DNA from: Chitinasiproducens palmae | GTDB lineage: Bacteria > Pseudomonadota > Gammaproteobacteria > Burkholderiales > Burkholderiaceae | DNA length: 64,000 nucleotides | Reading direction: 5' to 3' | Assembly: GCF_900095735.1 (NCBI RefSeq) | Contig: NZ_FNLO01000002.1 | Span: 509,626-573,625 of the forward strand | Shown: positions 43,618 to 53,193 of the stretch, piece after piece | How positions within the stretch are numbered: position 1 is the stretch's first letter | Layout: every line of letters begins with the position of its first letter | Notes under the pieces: generated by a model | Told to the model about the DNA's origin: nothing | Databases searched by the model: none | What the model saw: only the letters and a program-made list of their open reading frames with translations | Program-made: the position numbers and the translations under genes

Positions 43618-43684
43618 CGGGACATACGCCCGTCGCCTCAGCTGAACCAGTCGATCGGCGCAACAGGGCGACGCAGCGGCATGC

Positions 43685-44068
43685 TCATCGCGCGGCCGGC
43701 AGCACGGCCAACGCGTCGATCTCCACCAGATATCCCTTGGGCAAGCCCACGTAGACGGTGGTGCGCGCTGCAAACGGTTCGCGCACGAAGCGCTCGAAGG
43801 CCGCGTTCATCTCCGCGAAAAGGCTTTCCTCGGCCAGATAGACGCGGTACATGATCACGTCGTCAAGTTGCGCACCCGCGGCCTCGACGATCGCGCCGAT
43901 GTTGTGGAGCGCCTGTGTGGTCTGCGCGCCGACGTCGCTGCCGGCCAGTACCCGGTCGGCAGTCAGCCCCATCTGGCCGGCCACCTGGATCAGTCCGCCA
44001 TGCACACACGCTTGCGCGTACTTGAAGCGTGGTCGTGGGGCGCGATCGGTTTCAACGACGCGTTTCAT
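43685..44068 (-). CDS. RidA family protein
   Basis: A 127-residue RidA/YjgF-fold enamine/imine deaminase. The conserved Arg is in FAARTTVYVGLP and the Glu in LVEIDALAVLP. It would hydrolyse reactive 2-aminoacrylate-type intermediates. Its start overlaps the end of the PLP-dependent dehydratase by four bases. That pairing makes sense, since such dehydratases release enamines. Confidence 0.88.
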   Translation of the reverse strand: MKRVVETDRAPRPRFKYAQACVHGGLIQVAGQMGLTADRVLAGSDVGAQTTQALHNIGAIVEAAGAQLDDVIMYRVYLAEESLFAEMNAAFERFVREPFAARTTVYVGLPKGYLVEIDALAVLPAAR

Positions 44069-45051
44069 TGTTCCTTTGCCCCGCAGTCCAACAGGGCTAC
44101 GAATCGCTCGATCGCGATGTTGCCGCCCGAAATCACCACGCCTACCCGCTTGCCCCTGAAGCGCGCCGCGTGCGTCATCAGCGCCGCCAGCGTCGTTGCG
44201 CCGCTTGGCTCGGCCACCAGTTTCATGCGTTCGAACAGAAAGCGCATGGCATCCTTGATCTGTGCTTCGTCAACCAGCAGGATGTCGTCGACGAGCCGCT
44301 GGATGACGCAGAACGTCTTCTCGCCGAGGCTTCCCGATGCCTGCCCGTCGGCGATGGTGACCGGCATCGGTATCGTGATGCGCGTGCCCGCGGCGAGCGA
44401 GCGCTTCGCGTCGTCGCTTTCGCACGGCTCGACACCGACCACGTCACAGCTTGGTCGCAGCGCCTTCGCCACCGTCGCGCAGCCGGAGATCAGGCCACCA
44501 CCGCCGACCTGTACCAGCAGCGCGTCGAGGTCCGGCACGTCCTCCAGCAGCTCAAGGGCGACCGTTCCCTGACCCGCCATGACGTCGAAGTGTTCGCACG
44601 GCGGAATCTCCACCAGTCCACGACGCGCCGCCAGATCCGCGCACAACTTGAAGCGGTCATCCTGATACCGATCGTAGTGGACCACTTCGGCACCATAGCC
44701 CAGCGTCGCAGCGATCTTCGACGGCGGCGCATCCAACGGCATCAGGATGACCGCCGGCATGCCAAGCGACGACGCGGCCAATGCCAGTGCCTGCGCATGG
44801 TTTCCGGACGAATACGAGATGACGCCGCGCGCGCGCTCCTCGAACGATAGCCGTGCCGCCGCATTCGACGCGCCGCGCATCTTGAACGCGCCGGTGCGCT
44901 GGAAATTTTCGCACTTGAAGAAGACGTCCGCACCGAGACGCGCGTTCAGCGCGCGCGATGTCACAACGGGAGTGCGGGTGATGCTGGGTCGGATCCGAGT
45001 CGCCGCGTCCTGTACATGGCGCAACGTCAGATCCGCAGTGCCGAAAGTCAT
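44065..45051 (-). CDS. threonine/serine dehydratase-like PLP enzyme
   Basis: A 328-residue fold-type II PLP enzyme. The Schiff-base Lys is in QRTGAFKMRGASNAA, the phosphate loop is QVGGGGLISGC, and SSGNHAQALALAA contacts the substrate. Length matches catabolic threonine dehydratase, serine racemase or threo-3-hydroxyaspartate dehydratase, without an ACT domain. It is coupled to the RidA gene. ATG 45051 begins the conserved region; an upstream extension in frame is not conserved. Confidence 0.88.
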   Translation of the reverse strand: MTFGTADLTLRHVQDAATRIRPSITRTPVVTSRALNARLGADVFFKCENFQRTGAFKMRGASNAAARLSFEERARGVISYSSGNHAQALALAASSLGMPAVILMPLDAPPSKIAATLGYGAEVVHYDRYQDDRFKLCADLAARRGLVEIPPCEHFDVMAGQGTVALELLEDVPDLDALLVQVGGGGLISGCATVAKALRPSCDVVGVEPCESDDAKRSLAAGTRITIPMPVTIADGQASGSLGEKTFCVIQRLVDDILLVDEAQIKDAMRFLFERMKLVAEPSGATTLAALMTHAARFRGKRVGVVISGGNIAIERFVALLDCGAKEQ

Positions 45052-45319
45052 TTCGAGTCTCGTTCGCCGCGAAGCTTGCAATCCTCGCATTGTCCGAACG
45101 CATGCGCGCCGCTGCAACCGTGCACGCACGTCGCAGCTGCGCGTGTCTCAAATTGCGGGACGACATGATGGTTTGCGCCCTTCCATCGCATGACGAAGCG
45201 ACGCGCCGTCGCCCGCATGCGCCAGGGCGACAGCGGGCGCGTGCCGTCGGTCCGGCGCGTCACTCGCTTGAGGTCGAGGCCCGCTCGGTCACGTGCCGAT
45301 CGCGGACCGCGTGGCAGCG

Positions 45320-45442
45320 CTAGCGGTGCGGCAGCCGTCGCCTCGCCCAATGCGGCAGCAACCATACGAGCAGCCACGACACACCCAGCGGTATCGCCAC
45401 CGTCAGGCTGGCAGCCAGCAGCACCTTCAGCAGGATCATCAT
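45320..45442 (-). CDS. small predicted membrane protein (40 aa)
   Basis: A short frame starts ATGATG at 45442 and encodes one strongly hydrophobic helix (ILLKVLLAASLTVAIPLGVS, then WLLVWLLPHW) followed by a basic tail RRRLPHR. A GGAGG box lies about 14 bases upstream, a little far. The helix-then-arginine layout fits a real single-pass small protein, with the tail in the cytosol. Function unknown. The rest of the 478-base gap (45052-45529) shows no other gene. Confidence 0.4.
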   Translation of the reverse strand: MMILLKVLLAASLTVAIPLGVSWLLVWLLPHWARRRLPHR

Positions 45443-45529
45443 CGCTTTTGACGCGGCCTCCGCTCCGCAGTATCATCAAAACACGGCGGCGGGACAGACC
45501 TGCCGCGACATCACTCTTGAGGGAGCCTC

Positions 45530-46591
45530 ATGAGCCAATCACCGACGCGCTACGACGCGCTCGTTTTCATCGGCCGTTTCCAGCCTTTGCACCGCGGACA
45601 CCTCGACGTGCTGCGTCGCGCACTCGATCTGTCGTCCCAGGTTTTCGTTCTGGTTGGCTCCGCCAACCGCCCGCGCACGATCAAGGATCCGTTCTCGTTT
45701 GACGAACGCCGCCAGATGATCGAATCCGTGCTCGACGCGTCCGAGCGAGCACGTGTGCGCATCGAACCGGTGCAGGATTCGATCTACAACGACGGCGACT
45801 GGCTGCGCCGGGTGCAGGATGCCGTGTCGCGCAGCTGTGCGGCAGCCGACACCCGTGCGGACGATAGCACGCGCCGGCATCGCATTGGCCTGATCGGCCA
45901 TGAAAAGGACGACTCGTCGCAGTACTTGCGGATGTTTCCGCAATGGGAACGGGTGGAGGTTCCTGCTACCGAAGACATTTCGGCGACGGAAATCCGTGAG
46001 CAGTTCTTCGCCGAGCGCAACAACAGTTTCGTGACCTGGGCGGTCTCCGCGCCGGTCAACGAATGGCTGCACGCGTTTCGCGGCACGGCCCCGTTCGCCC
46101 AGCTCAAGGCCGAGGCGGAATTCATCGCCGGCTATCGCAAGGCGTGGGCGGCTGCCCCCTATCCGGTGACGTTCGTGACCGTCGACGCGGTCGTCGTTCA
46201 TTCCGGGCACATCCTGCTCGTGCGTCGGCGCAGTGAGCCGGGGCGAGGTCTGTGGGCGCTGCCGGGCGGCTTCCTTGGCCAGGATGAGCGGCTTGAAACG
46301 GGCTGCATCCGCGAGCTGCGCGAGGAAACCGGCCTGAAGCTGCCGGAACCCGTGATCCGGGGCTCGCTGCGCGACCGGCAGGTGTTCGACCACCCCGACC
46401 GCTCGCTGCGCGGCCGCACCATCACCCATGCGTTCCTGTTCAGCTTCGCGGTGGGCGAACTGCCCCGTATCAAGGGCGGCGACGATGCCGACAAGGCGCG
46501 CTGGGTGCCGCTGAACACGTTCGCGCAGATGCGCGATGTGATGTACGAAGACCACTTCGACATCGCCTATCACTTTCTCGGCAAGCTTTGA
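45530..46591 (+). CDS. nadM: bifunctional NMN adenylyltransferase/Nudix hydrolase
   Basis: A 353-residue two-domain enzyme. The N-terminal nucleotidyltransferase (about 8-185) has GRFQPLHRGH (15-24) and the late ISATEIREQF motif. The C-terminal Nudix domain (about 205-345) has a complete Nudix box starting GGFLGQDERLETG and ending RELREETGL. It makes NAD from NMN and ATP, and the Nudix part probably clears ADP-ribose or a related nucleotide. A GAGGGAG box precedes ATG 45530. The NadV gene follows 108 bases later, which makes a two-step nicotinamide salvage pathway. Confidence 0.93.
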   Translation: MSQSPTRYDALVFIGRFQPLHRGHLDVLRRALDLSSQVFVLVGSANRPRTIKDPFSFDERRQMIESVLDASERARVRIEPVQDSIYNDGDWLRRVQDAVSRSCAAADTRADDSTRRHRIGLIGHEKDDSSQYLRMFPQWERVEVPATEDISATEIREQFFAERNNSFVTWAVSAPVNEWLHAFRGTAPFAQLKAEAEFIAGYRKAWAAAPYPVTFVTVDAVVVHSGHILLVRRRSEPGRGLWALPGGFLGQDERLETGCIRELREETGLKLPEPVIRGSLRDRQVFDHPDRSLRGRTITHAFLFSFAVGELPRIKGGDDADKARWVPLNTFAQMRDVMYEDHFDIAYHFLGKL

Positions 46592-46699
46592 GGTCGAGCG
46601 CGTGCGGGTTGTTCCCGGACGCATGCCACGCCCGACTGCTTGCCGCCCTGCCGGTGGGACAGACCCGCCGGCCCTTCGCGGCCTAGAGGAGTTCTAGCC

Positions 46700-48142
46700 A
46701 TGCAAAGCAACACCAGCACCCTGGCGTCCATTCTGTCGAATCCGATTCTCAATACCGATTCGTACAAGGCATCGCACTTCCTGCAATACCCGCCGGAGGC
46801 GACCGGCATGTTTTCGTACGTCGAGTCGCGCGGCGGCCGCTTCGACGAGACCGTCTTCTTCGGCTTGCAGATGTTGCTCAAGGAGTATCTGTGCCGCCCG
46901 ATCGATGATCGCATGATCGACGAGGCGCGCGACTTCTTCGCCGTGCACGGCGAGCCCTTCAACGAAGCGGGCTGGCGCTACATCGTGGCGACATACGGCG
47001 GTTACCTGCCGGTGCGGATTCGCGCGGTACCGGAGGGCACCGTCGTACCGACGCACAATGTGCTGATGACGGTCGAGAGCGACGATCCGGAGGTGTTCTG
47101 GCTGGCCTCCTATCTCGAAACGATGCTGCTGCGCATCTGGTATCCGGTGACCGTCGCCACGCAGAGCTGGCACCTGCGGCGGACCATCGCCGGCTATCTC
47201 GACCGCACCAGCGACGATCCGGCGCAACTGCCGTTCAAGTTGCATGACTTCGGCGCACGCGGCGTCTCCAGCACGGAATCGTCGGCGATCGGTGGCGCAG
47301 CCCACCTGGTGAGCTTCAGCGGCTCGGACACGGTGCTGGGGGTGATTGCAGCCAACCGCTACTACAACGAGACGATGGCCGCGTTCTCGGTACCGGCCGC
47401 GGAACACAGCACCATCACCGCCTGGGGCCGCGAGCGCGAGGCAGACGCTTATCGCAACATGCTGCGGCAGTTCGGCCGCCCTGGCGCCATCGTGTCAGTG
47501 GTATCGGACTCCTACGACCTGTTCGCGGCGCTCGACCTGTGGGGCACCGCCTTGCGTCAGGAAGTGATCGATTCCGGCGCCGTGCTGGTGGTGCGGCCGG
47601 ATTCGGGCGCCCCCCGCGAGATCGTGCTGCGCACCTTGCGCGCGCTCGATGCCACGTTCGGCGCCGAGCCGAACGGCAAGGGCTATCGCGTGCTGCGGCA
47701 CGTGCGCGTGATACAGGGCGACGGCATCAACGCACAGACCATCGAGACGCTGCTCGCCGCGCTCGCCGAGGCGGGCTACGCCGCCGACAATCTCGTGTTC
47801 GGCATGGGCGGCGCGCTGCTGCAACAGCTCAATCGCGACACGCAGCGTTTTGCGATGAAGTGTTCCGCCATCCGGCTCGGCGAGGTCTGGCAAGGCGTGT
47901 GCAAGGATCCGGTCACCGACACCGGCAAGCGCTCGAAGAAAGGACGACTGACACTGCTGCGGAATCGACGTACCGGCGCTTACCGCACGGCCGAACTGCC
48001 GCTGCAGTGGGACGACCAGACGCTGGAGCGCGACTGGGAGGATGCACTGGTCGAGGTATTCGACAGTGGCCGGCTGCTGGTCGACGATACCTTTGCGGCG
48101 ATCCGCGCGCGAGCCCACGCCGCTGCAGTCGTCTCTGCCTGA
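46700..48142 (+). CDS. nadV: nicotinamide phosphoribosyltransferase
   Basis: A 480-residue NAMPT. NTDSYKASHFLQYPP at the N-terminus, the catalytic-His region KLHDFGARGVSSTESSAIGG, and VSDSYDLFAALDLWG and VVRPDSG are family hallmarks. It converts nicotinamide and PRPP to NMN, which NadM then adenylates. ATG 46700 has AGAGGAG upstream. Its stop codon lies in a 12-bp tandem repeat that supplies further in-frame stops. Confidence 0.93.
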   Translation: MQSNTSTLASILSNPILNTDSYKASHFLQYPPEATGMFSYVESRGGRFDETVFFGLQMLLKEYLCRPIDDRMIDEARDFFAVHGEPFNEAGWRYIVATYGGYLPVRIRAVPEGTVVPTHNVLMTVESDDPEVFWLASYLETMLLRIWYPVTVATQSWHLRRTIAGYLDRTSDDPAQLPFKLHDFGARGVSSTESSAIGGAAHLVSFSGSDTVLGVIAANRYYNETMAAFSVPAAEHSTITAWGREREADAYRNMLRQFGRPGAIVSVVSDSYDLFAALDLWGTALRQEVIDSGAVLVVRPDSGAPREIVLRTLRALDATFGAEPNGKGYRVLRHVRVIQGDGINAQTIETLLAALAEAGYAADNLVFGMGGALLQQLNRDTQRFAMKCSAIRLGEVWQGVCKDPVTDTGKRSKKGRLTLLRNRRTGAYRTAELPLQWDDQTLERDWEDALVEVFDSGRLLVDDTFAAIRARAHAAAVVSA

Positions 48143-48180
48143 GCCTCTGCCTGAGCCTCTGCCTGAGCCTCGGCCTGAGC
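48133..48180. repeat. 12-bp tandem repeat, four copies, across the nadV stop
   Basis: CTCTGCCTGAGC is repeated at 48133, 48145 and 48157, with a one-base variant (CTCGGCCTGAGC) at 48169. In the nadV frame each unit contains TGA, so the gene ends in four successive in-frame stops spaced 12 bases apart. Slippage here would not change the protein except at the first unit. Confidence 0.9.
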
Positions 48181-48562
48181 CGCTTGGCCCTTGCAGGCGC
48201 TGCGGTAGCCGCCACTGCGGGAGGCTTCGTCGCACCGCGCCGGTCAGCTGCATCGCGCTGAGACGCGGCTGACCATAGCGCGGAATCGCGTGCAAACGCG
48301 CCTGCAGACGCGCCTGCAACCGACTCCCACCCGCCCGCTGGCGCAATCCGAAAGCGTGCCGCGCCGCTTGCTCCGTCGCTTGCCGGGCTGCGCCAGCGGG
48401 ATGCGAGATGCGTCGAAGGGCGTCGAAGGGCGTCGAAGGGCGTCGAAGGGCGGCGGAGGGCGGCGGAGGGCGGCGCCAACGCGGCGTTACCGGCGCGGCC
48501 TCCATATTTCTTGCACATTCCCCCCTTAGCTTCGAGGCAGCGCCTCCACCATCGAAGCTTCC
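48143..48562. other. 420-base intergenic region rich in short repeats
   Basis: Between nadV and the pump operon I see no gene. It holds the tail of the 12-bp repeat, a run of short CCTGCA/CGCG repeats near 48290-48320 and the 10-bp repeat at 48411-48470. It must contain the promoter of the RND operon. Confidence 0.5.
48411..48470. repeat. 10-bp tandem repeats upstream of the RND operon
   Basis: CGTCGAAGGG occurs four times in a row (48411-48450), followed by two copies of CGGCGGAGGG (48451-48470). They lie about 95 bases before the mdtA start. The 10-bp period equals one helical turn, so copy number could alter the spacing of promoter elements. Confidence 0.9.
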
Positions 48563-49888
48563 ATGTCGAGAAATCGCACCTACTCCTTTATCGTTCTCAT
48601 TGCGATTCTTGTCGCCGCCGCGGGCGGTCTCTGGCTGTATCGTTCCCTGCACGCCCATGCGGGCGGGCAAGCGGGCGGCAAGGCGGCCGGCAGTGGTGCC
48701 GATGCCGCCTCGTCGACCGCCGGCCCACAGGGCGGCGGCGGCGCGCGCGGTCCGGGGCCCGGCGGCGCCGGCGGCACCGTGACCGTCGCCGTCGACACCG
48801 CGCGGCTGGCCGACGTGCCGGTGTATCTGACGGCGCTCGGCACGGTGGCGGCGAACTACACGGTTACCGTGACCAGCCGCGTCGATGGCCAGTTGCAACA
48901 GGTCTTCTTCACCGAGGGCCAGCGCGTGAAGAAAGGCCAGCTCCTCGCCCAGATCGATCCGCGTGCCTATCAGGCCACCCTCGCGCAATATCAGGGCGCC
49001 CTCGCGCAGAATCAGGCACAGCTCAATGGCGCCCGCCTCACGCTCGAACGTTATCGCCGGCTTTACGAGAAAGACTCGCTGGCCAAGCAGGACCTGGACA
49101 CGCAGACCGCCACCGTTGGACAGTACGAGGGCGCGGTCCAATCCGACTGGGCGCAGATCGCGTCGGCGCGGCTCAACGTCGACTACACGCGCATCGTCTC
49201 CCCGATCGACGGCTACGTGGGTTTGCGGCTGACCGATCCGGGCAATATGGTTCACGCCAGCGATACGACGGGCATCGTGACGGTGACGCAGACCGACCCG
49301 ATCGCCGTCACCTTCAGTGTGCCGCAGGCGAACATCGATGTGCTGGTGCCCCGTGTGCGTCAGGGCCAGGCTCTCCCCGCCGAGGCGCTGGACCAGTTGA
49401 GCGGCGCGGCCCTTGCCACCGGCAGCCTGAAATACATCAGCAACGAGATCGATACGAGTACCGGCACAATCAAGCTCAAGGCGCTGTTTGCCAATCCCAA
49501 CGAGAAACTGTTCCCGAATCAGTCGGTCAACGTGAAGCTTCGCACCGATGTGCTGCACGACGCGGTGGTGGTGCCGAGCGCGGCCGTGCAGCTCGGCAGC
49601 GATGGCAGCTTCGTCTACGTCGTCGGCGCCGATGACAAGGTGGTGCGTCGCGCCGTCACCGTGGGACCGACCCTTGGCGACCGCAGTGCCATCAGTGCCG
49701 GCGTCAAGAACGGCGAGCGCGTCGTGACCCGTGGCATCGATCACCTGCGCGACGGCAGCAAGGTGCAGGTCGAGAAAGCGGCTACGGCCAATGCGGCCAG
49801 CGGCGCCCAGGCCGACAGCGCAAGCGCGGGCAAGGCCGCGACTGACAGCACGGGCGGCACGAGCGGCACGAGCGGCGGTCTCCGATGA
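48563..49888 (+). CDS. mdtA: RND efflux periplasmic adaptor (MdtA-like)
   Basis: A 441-residue membrane-fusion protein. An N-terminal anchor helix ([20 protein letters not shown]) and a Gly/Ala-rich linker lead to the lipoyl domain ([20 protein letters not shown]), a coiled-coil hairpin (about 150-215) and the beta-barrel ([19 protein letters not shown]). It links the inner-membrane pumps to the outer-membrane channel. It overlaps the MdtB-like gene by four bases. Sister genes make the classic MdtABC-OMF-BaeSR arrangement. Confidence 0.9.
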   Translation: MSRNRTYSFIVLIAILVAAAGGLWLYRSLHAHAGGQAGGKAAGSGADAASSTAGPQGGGGARGPGPGGAGGTVTVAVDTARLADVPVYLTALGTVAANYTVTVTSRVDGQLQQVFFTEGQRVKKGQLLAQIDPRAYQATLAQYQGALAQNQAQLNGARLTLERYRRLYEKDSLAKQDLDTQTATVGQYEGAVQSDWAQIASARLNVDYTRIVSPIDGYVGLRLTDPGNMVHASDTTGIVTVTQTDPIAVTFSVPQANIDVLVPRVRQGQALPAEALDQLSGAALATGSLKYISNEIDTSTGTIKLKALFANPNEKLFPNQSVNVKLRTDVLHDAVVVPSAAVQLGSDGSFVYVVGADDKVVRRAVTVGPTLGDRSAISAGVKNGERVVTRGIDHLRDGSKVQVEKAATANAASGAQADSASAGKAATDSTGGTSGTSGGLR

Positions 49889-52800
49889 ATCCGTCGCGCC
49901 TGTTCATCCAGCGCCCGGTCGCTACCGTGTTGCTGATGGTCGCGGTCCTGTTCGCGGGCATCGTCGCCTATCGGATGCTGCCGACCTCCGCACTGCCGGA
50001 AGTGGACTACCCGACCATCCAGGTCACGACGCTCTACCCCGGCGCCAGTTCGAACGTGCTGGCCAGCGCCGTCACCGCGCCGCTGGAACGGCAACTGGGC
50101 CAGATGGCCGGTCTGGCGCAGATGTACTCGACCAGTTCGGCCGGGGCCTCGGTCATCACGCTCAAGTTCGGCCTGGACCTCTCGCTCGATGTGGCCGAAC
50201 AGGAGGTGCAGGCGGCGATCAACGCCGCGGACAGCCTGCTGCCGACCGACCTGCCCAATCCGCCGACGTACAAGAAGGTCAATCCCGCCGACACGGCGGT
50301 ACTGACCCTCGCCGCCACGTCGGAAACCTTGCCGCTGACGCGCGTGCAGGATCTCGTCAACACGCGCGTCGCGCTCAAGCTGTCGCAAATCTCGGGCGTC
50401 GGCCTGGTCAGCCTTGCCGGCGGCCAGCAACCGGCGATCCGCATCGAAGCGAATCCGCGCGCCCTCGGCGCGCACGGCCTGTCGCTGCAGAACGTCTACG
50501 ACGTGGTGAATGCGGCCAACGTGAACGGATCGAAAGGCGGCTTCGACGGTCCGCACCATTCGATCACGATCGATGCGAACGACCAGTTGCGCGATGCGGC
50601 CGAATACGGCGAACTGGTCCTCACCTACGAAGGCGGGGCCGCATTGCGGCTGAAGGACGTCGCCACGATCAGCGAGGGCGCCGAGAACGCCTATCTGCAG
50701 GCCAGTGCGAACGGCCGGCCGGCGATTGTCGTCAACATCCAGCGGCAGCCGGGCGCCAACGTGATTGGCGTGGTCGATGCGATCAAGAAGCAACTGCCGC
50801 AGTTGCAGGCGGCGCTGCCCGACACCGTGAAGCTGACGATTCTCACCGATCGCACCGACACGATCCGCGCCTCGATCCATGACGTGCAATTCGAACTGGT
50901 GCTGTCGATCGCCCTGGTGGTGATGGTCACCTTCCTGTTTCTGCGCAACTTCACCGCAACGTTGATTCCGAGCCTGGCCGTGCCGCTGTCGCTGGTCGGC
51001 ACCTTCGGCGTGATGTACCTGGCCGGGTTTTCGGTCAACAACCTCACGCTGATGGCGCTCACCATCGCTACCGGCTTCGTGATCGACGACGCGATCGTCG
51101 TCGTCGAAAACATCGCCCGTCACCTGGAGGAAGGCGAAACGCCGCTGGCGGCGGCACTGAAGGGCTCCAGGGAGATCGCGTTCACGATCATCTCTTTGAC
51201 TTTCTCGCTGATCGCCGTGCTGATTCCGCTGCTGTTCATGGGCGACGTGGTGGGGCGTCTGTTCCGCGAATTCTCGATCACACTGGCTGTCGCGATCCTG
51301 GTGTCGATGTTCGTCTCGCTGACGCTGACGCCGATGCTCTGCGCGCACCTGCTCCAGCACGTGCCACTGGAGCGGCAGAGCCGCTTCGCGCAATGGGGCG
51401 AACACCAGTTCGAGCGTCTGATCGCAGGCTACGACCGGCTGCTCACTCGCGTCCTCGATCACCGCACGCTGATGCTGATCGTTGCGCTCGCCACGGTCGT
51501 CCTGACCGCGCTGCTTTACCTCTGGGTGCCGAAGGGCTTCTTTCCAACCCAGGACACCGGGCAGATCACCGGCTTCAGCCGCGCCTCGCAGGACGTGTCG
51601 TTCAGCGAGATGGCGCGCCGACAGCAGGCCCTCGTCACCCAGATCCTGAAGGATCCGGCGGTGGCGTCGGTCGCGTCCAGCATTGGCGTCGACGGCAGCA
51701 ACGGCTCGCTGAACAACGGCCGCCTGCAGATCCAGCTCAAGCCGTTCGACGAGCGCGACGACCGCGCGGGCGTGATCATCGCGCGGCTCAAGCAGGCCAG
51801 CGCTCAGGTGTCCGGGATCTCGCTGAACATGGTGGCCGCACAGGACCTGACCGTGGACGACCAGGTCACGCCGAGCCAGTACCAATTCACGTTGGACGAC
51901 GCGGACAGCGCGAACCTTGCCGCGGTCCTGCCGCGCTTGATGGAAAAGCTGCAACACCGGCCCGAACTGCGCGACGTGATCGACGATCTGCAGGACCAGG
52001 GCCTGGTGGCCAACGTCGTTCTGGACCGGGCCGCTGCCGCGCGTTACGGCATCTCCGCGTCGGACGTTGATACAGCGCTGTACAACGCGTTCGGGCAGCG
52101 CTTGATCTCGACCATCTTCACCCAGGCGAACCAATACCGCGTGGTGTTGCAGGTACCCGGCGCATTCCAGTCGTCCCTGGCGGCGTTCGACGACGTGTAT
52201 GTCGCCGCCAGCAGCACCTCATCCAGCAACACCTCATCCAGCAACACGTCGGCCAGCAACACGGGCAGCAGCACGGGCAGCACATCGAGCAGCGGGACAT
52301 CCGGCAGCACGACCACCGCCAGCTCGGGCTCGAGCACCGGCACTTCCAGCACGGGCACCTCGACCGCCAGCAAAACGCTGGTTCGACTGACCAGCATTGC
52401 ACGCATCGAACAGCGCACGGGCGCGCTGTCCCAGTCGCGTCTTGGCCAGTTTCCCGCGGTCACCGTCTCCTTCAACCTCGCGGACGGTTATTCACTGGAA
52501 CAGGCACAGCAGGCGATTGCGGCAGCGGTCGCCGAAGTGCACGCACCGACCAGCACGACGCTTCGCTATCAAGGCGCCGCGGATGCGTTCGGGCGCGCGT
52601 CGAGCAATACGCTCTGGTTGATCCTGGCCGCGGTGGCGGTGATGTACATCGTGCTTGGCGTACTGTACGAAAGCTACATCCATCCGGTGACGATCCTCTC
52701 CACCCTGCCGTCGGCCGCGATCGGTGCGCTGCTGATGCTGTTGTTGACCGGCACCGAGTTCAGCCTCATCGCGTTGATCGGCGTGATCCTGCTGATCGGC

Positions 52801-53193
52801 ATCGTCAAGAAGAACGCGATCATGATGGTCGACTTCGCGCTGGAAGGCCGGCAACAGCTGCGGCTTTCGGCGCGAGAAGCCATTCACCGCGCCAGCCTGT
52901 TGCGCCTGCGGCCGATCCTGATGACCACGATGGCGGCGCTGCTCGGCGCGCTGCCGCTGATGTTCGCCAGCGGCTCGGGCGCGGAACTGCGGCGTCCGCT
53001 TGGGCTGGTCATCGTCGGTGGCCTGCTGTTCAGCCAGTTGCTGACGCTCTTCACCACGCCGGTCATCTACCTGGCGTTCGACGGCGTCAGCGAACGGCTG
53101 GGCCGCCGCCTCGCGCAGCGCCGCGCCGCGCGCCAGGCACGGGCGACGCGCGCGGACGGCCGGGCCAATGACACCCGCGAGGAGGGTCGATGA
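49885..53193 (+). CDS. mdtB: RND transporter MdtB-like with Ser/Thr-rich insertion
   Basis: An 1102-residue HAE1-type RND pump. The proton-relay Asp pair is in TM4 ([17 protein letters not shown]), and twelve helices and two periplasmic loops are present. MdtB proteins are about 1040 residues; the extra length is a low-complexity Ser/Thr/Gly block at about 774-832, encoded by 52204-52378 with short DNA repeats. It falls in the second periplasmic loop just before [13 protein letters not shown]. It should form heteromeric trimers with MdtC. Confidence 0.92.
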   Translation: MNPSRLFIQRPVATVLLMVAVLFAGIVAYRMLPTSALPEVDYPTIQVTTLYPGASSNVLASAVTAPLERQLGQMAGLAQMYSTSSAGASVITLKFGLDLSLDVAEQEVQAAINAADSLLPTDLPNPPTYKKVNPADTAVLTLAATSETLPLTRVQDLVNTRVALKLSQISGVGLVSLAGGQQPAIRIEANPRALGAHGLSLQNVYDVVNAANVNGSKGGFDGPHHSITIDANDQLRDAAEYGELVLTYEGGAALRLKDVATISEGAENAYLQASANGRPAIVVNIQRQPGANVIGVVDAIKKQLPQLQAALPDTVKLTILTDRTDTIRASIHDVQFELVLSIALVVMVTFLFLRNFTATLIPSLAVPLSLVGTFGVMYLAGFSVNNLTLMALTIATGFVIDDAIVVVENIARHLEEGETPLAAALKGSREIAFTIISLTFSLIAVLIPLLFMGDVVGRLFREFSITLAVAILVSMFVSLTLTPMLCAHLLQHVPLERQSRFAQWGEHQFERLIAGYDRLLTRVLDHRTLMLIVALATVVLTALLYLWVPKGFFPTQDTGQITGFSRASQDVSFSEMARRQQALVTQILKDPAVASVASSIGVDGSNGSLNNGRLQIQLKPFDERDDRAGVIIARLKQASAQVSGISLNMVAAQDLTVDDQVTPSQYQFTLDDADSANLAAVLPRLMEKLQHRPELRDVIDDLQDQGLVANVVLDRAAAARYGISASDVDTALYNAFGQRLISTIFTQANQYRVVLQVPGAFQSSLAAFDDVYVAASSTSSSNTSSSNTSASNTGSSTGSTSSSGTSGSTTTASSGSSTGTSSTGTSTASKTLVRLTSIARIEQRTGALSQSRLGQFPAVTVSFNLADGYSLEQAQQAIAAAVAEVHAPTSTTLRYQGAADAFGRASSNTLWLILAAVAVMYIVLGVLYESYIHPVTILSTLPSAAIGALLMLLLTGTEFSLIALIGVILLIGIVKKNAIMMVDFALEGRQQLRLSAREAIHRASLLRLRPILMTTMAALLGALPLMFASGSGAELRRPLGLVIVGGLLFSQLLTLFTTPVIYLAFDGVSERLGRRLAQRRAARQARATRADGRANDTREEGR

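Noticed and set aside
48411-48470. Short regular repeats considered as a CRISPR array
   Set aside because: Units are 10 bp and contiguous with no spacers, and there are no cas genes.
47495-49744. 749-codon antisense frame across nadV, the repeat region and mdtA
   Set aside because: It crosses three unrelated segments, and the low-complexity stretch reflects the DNA repeats. No domain is recognisable.
49741-52134. 797-codon open frame antisense to mdtA/mdtB
   Set aside because: It lies wholly opposite strongly conserved pump genes, has no family signature and is a GC-driven shadow of the coding strand.
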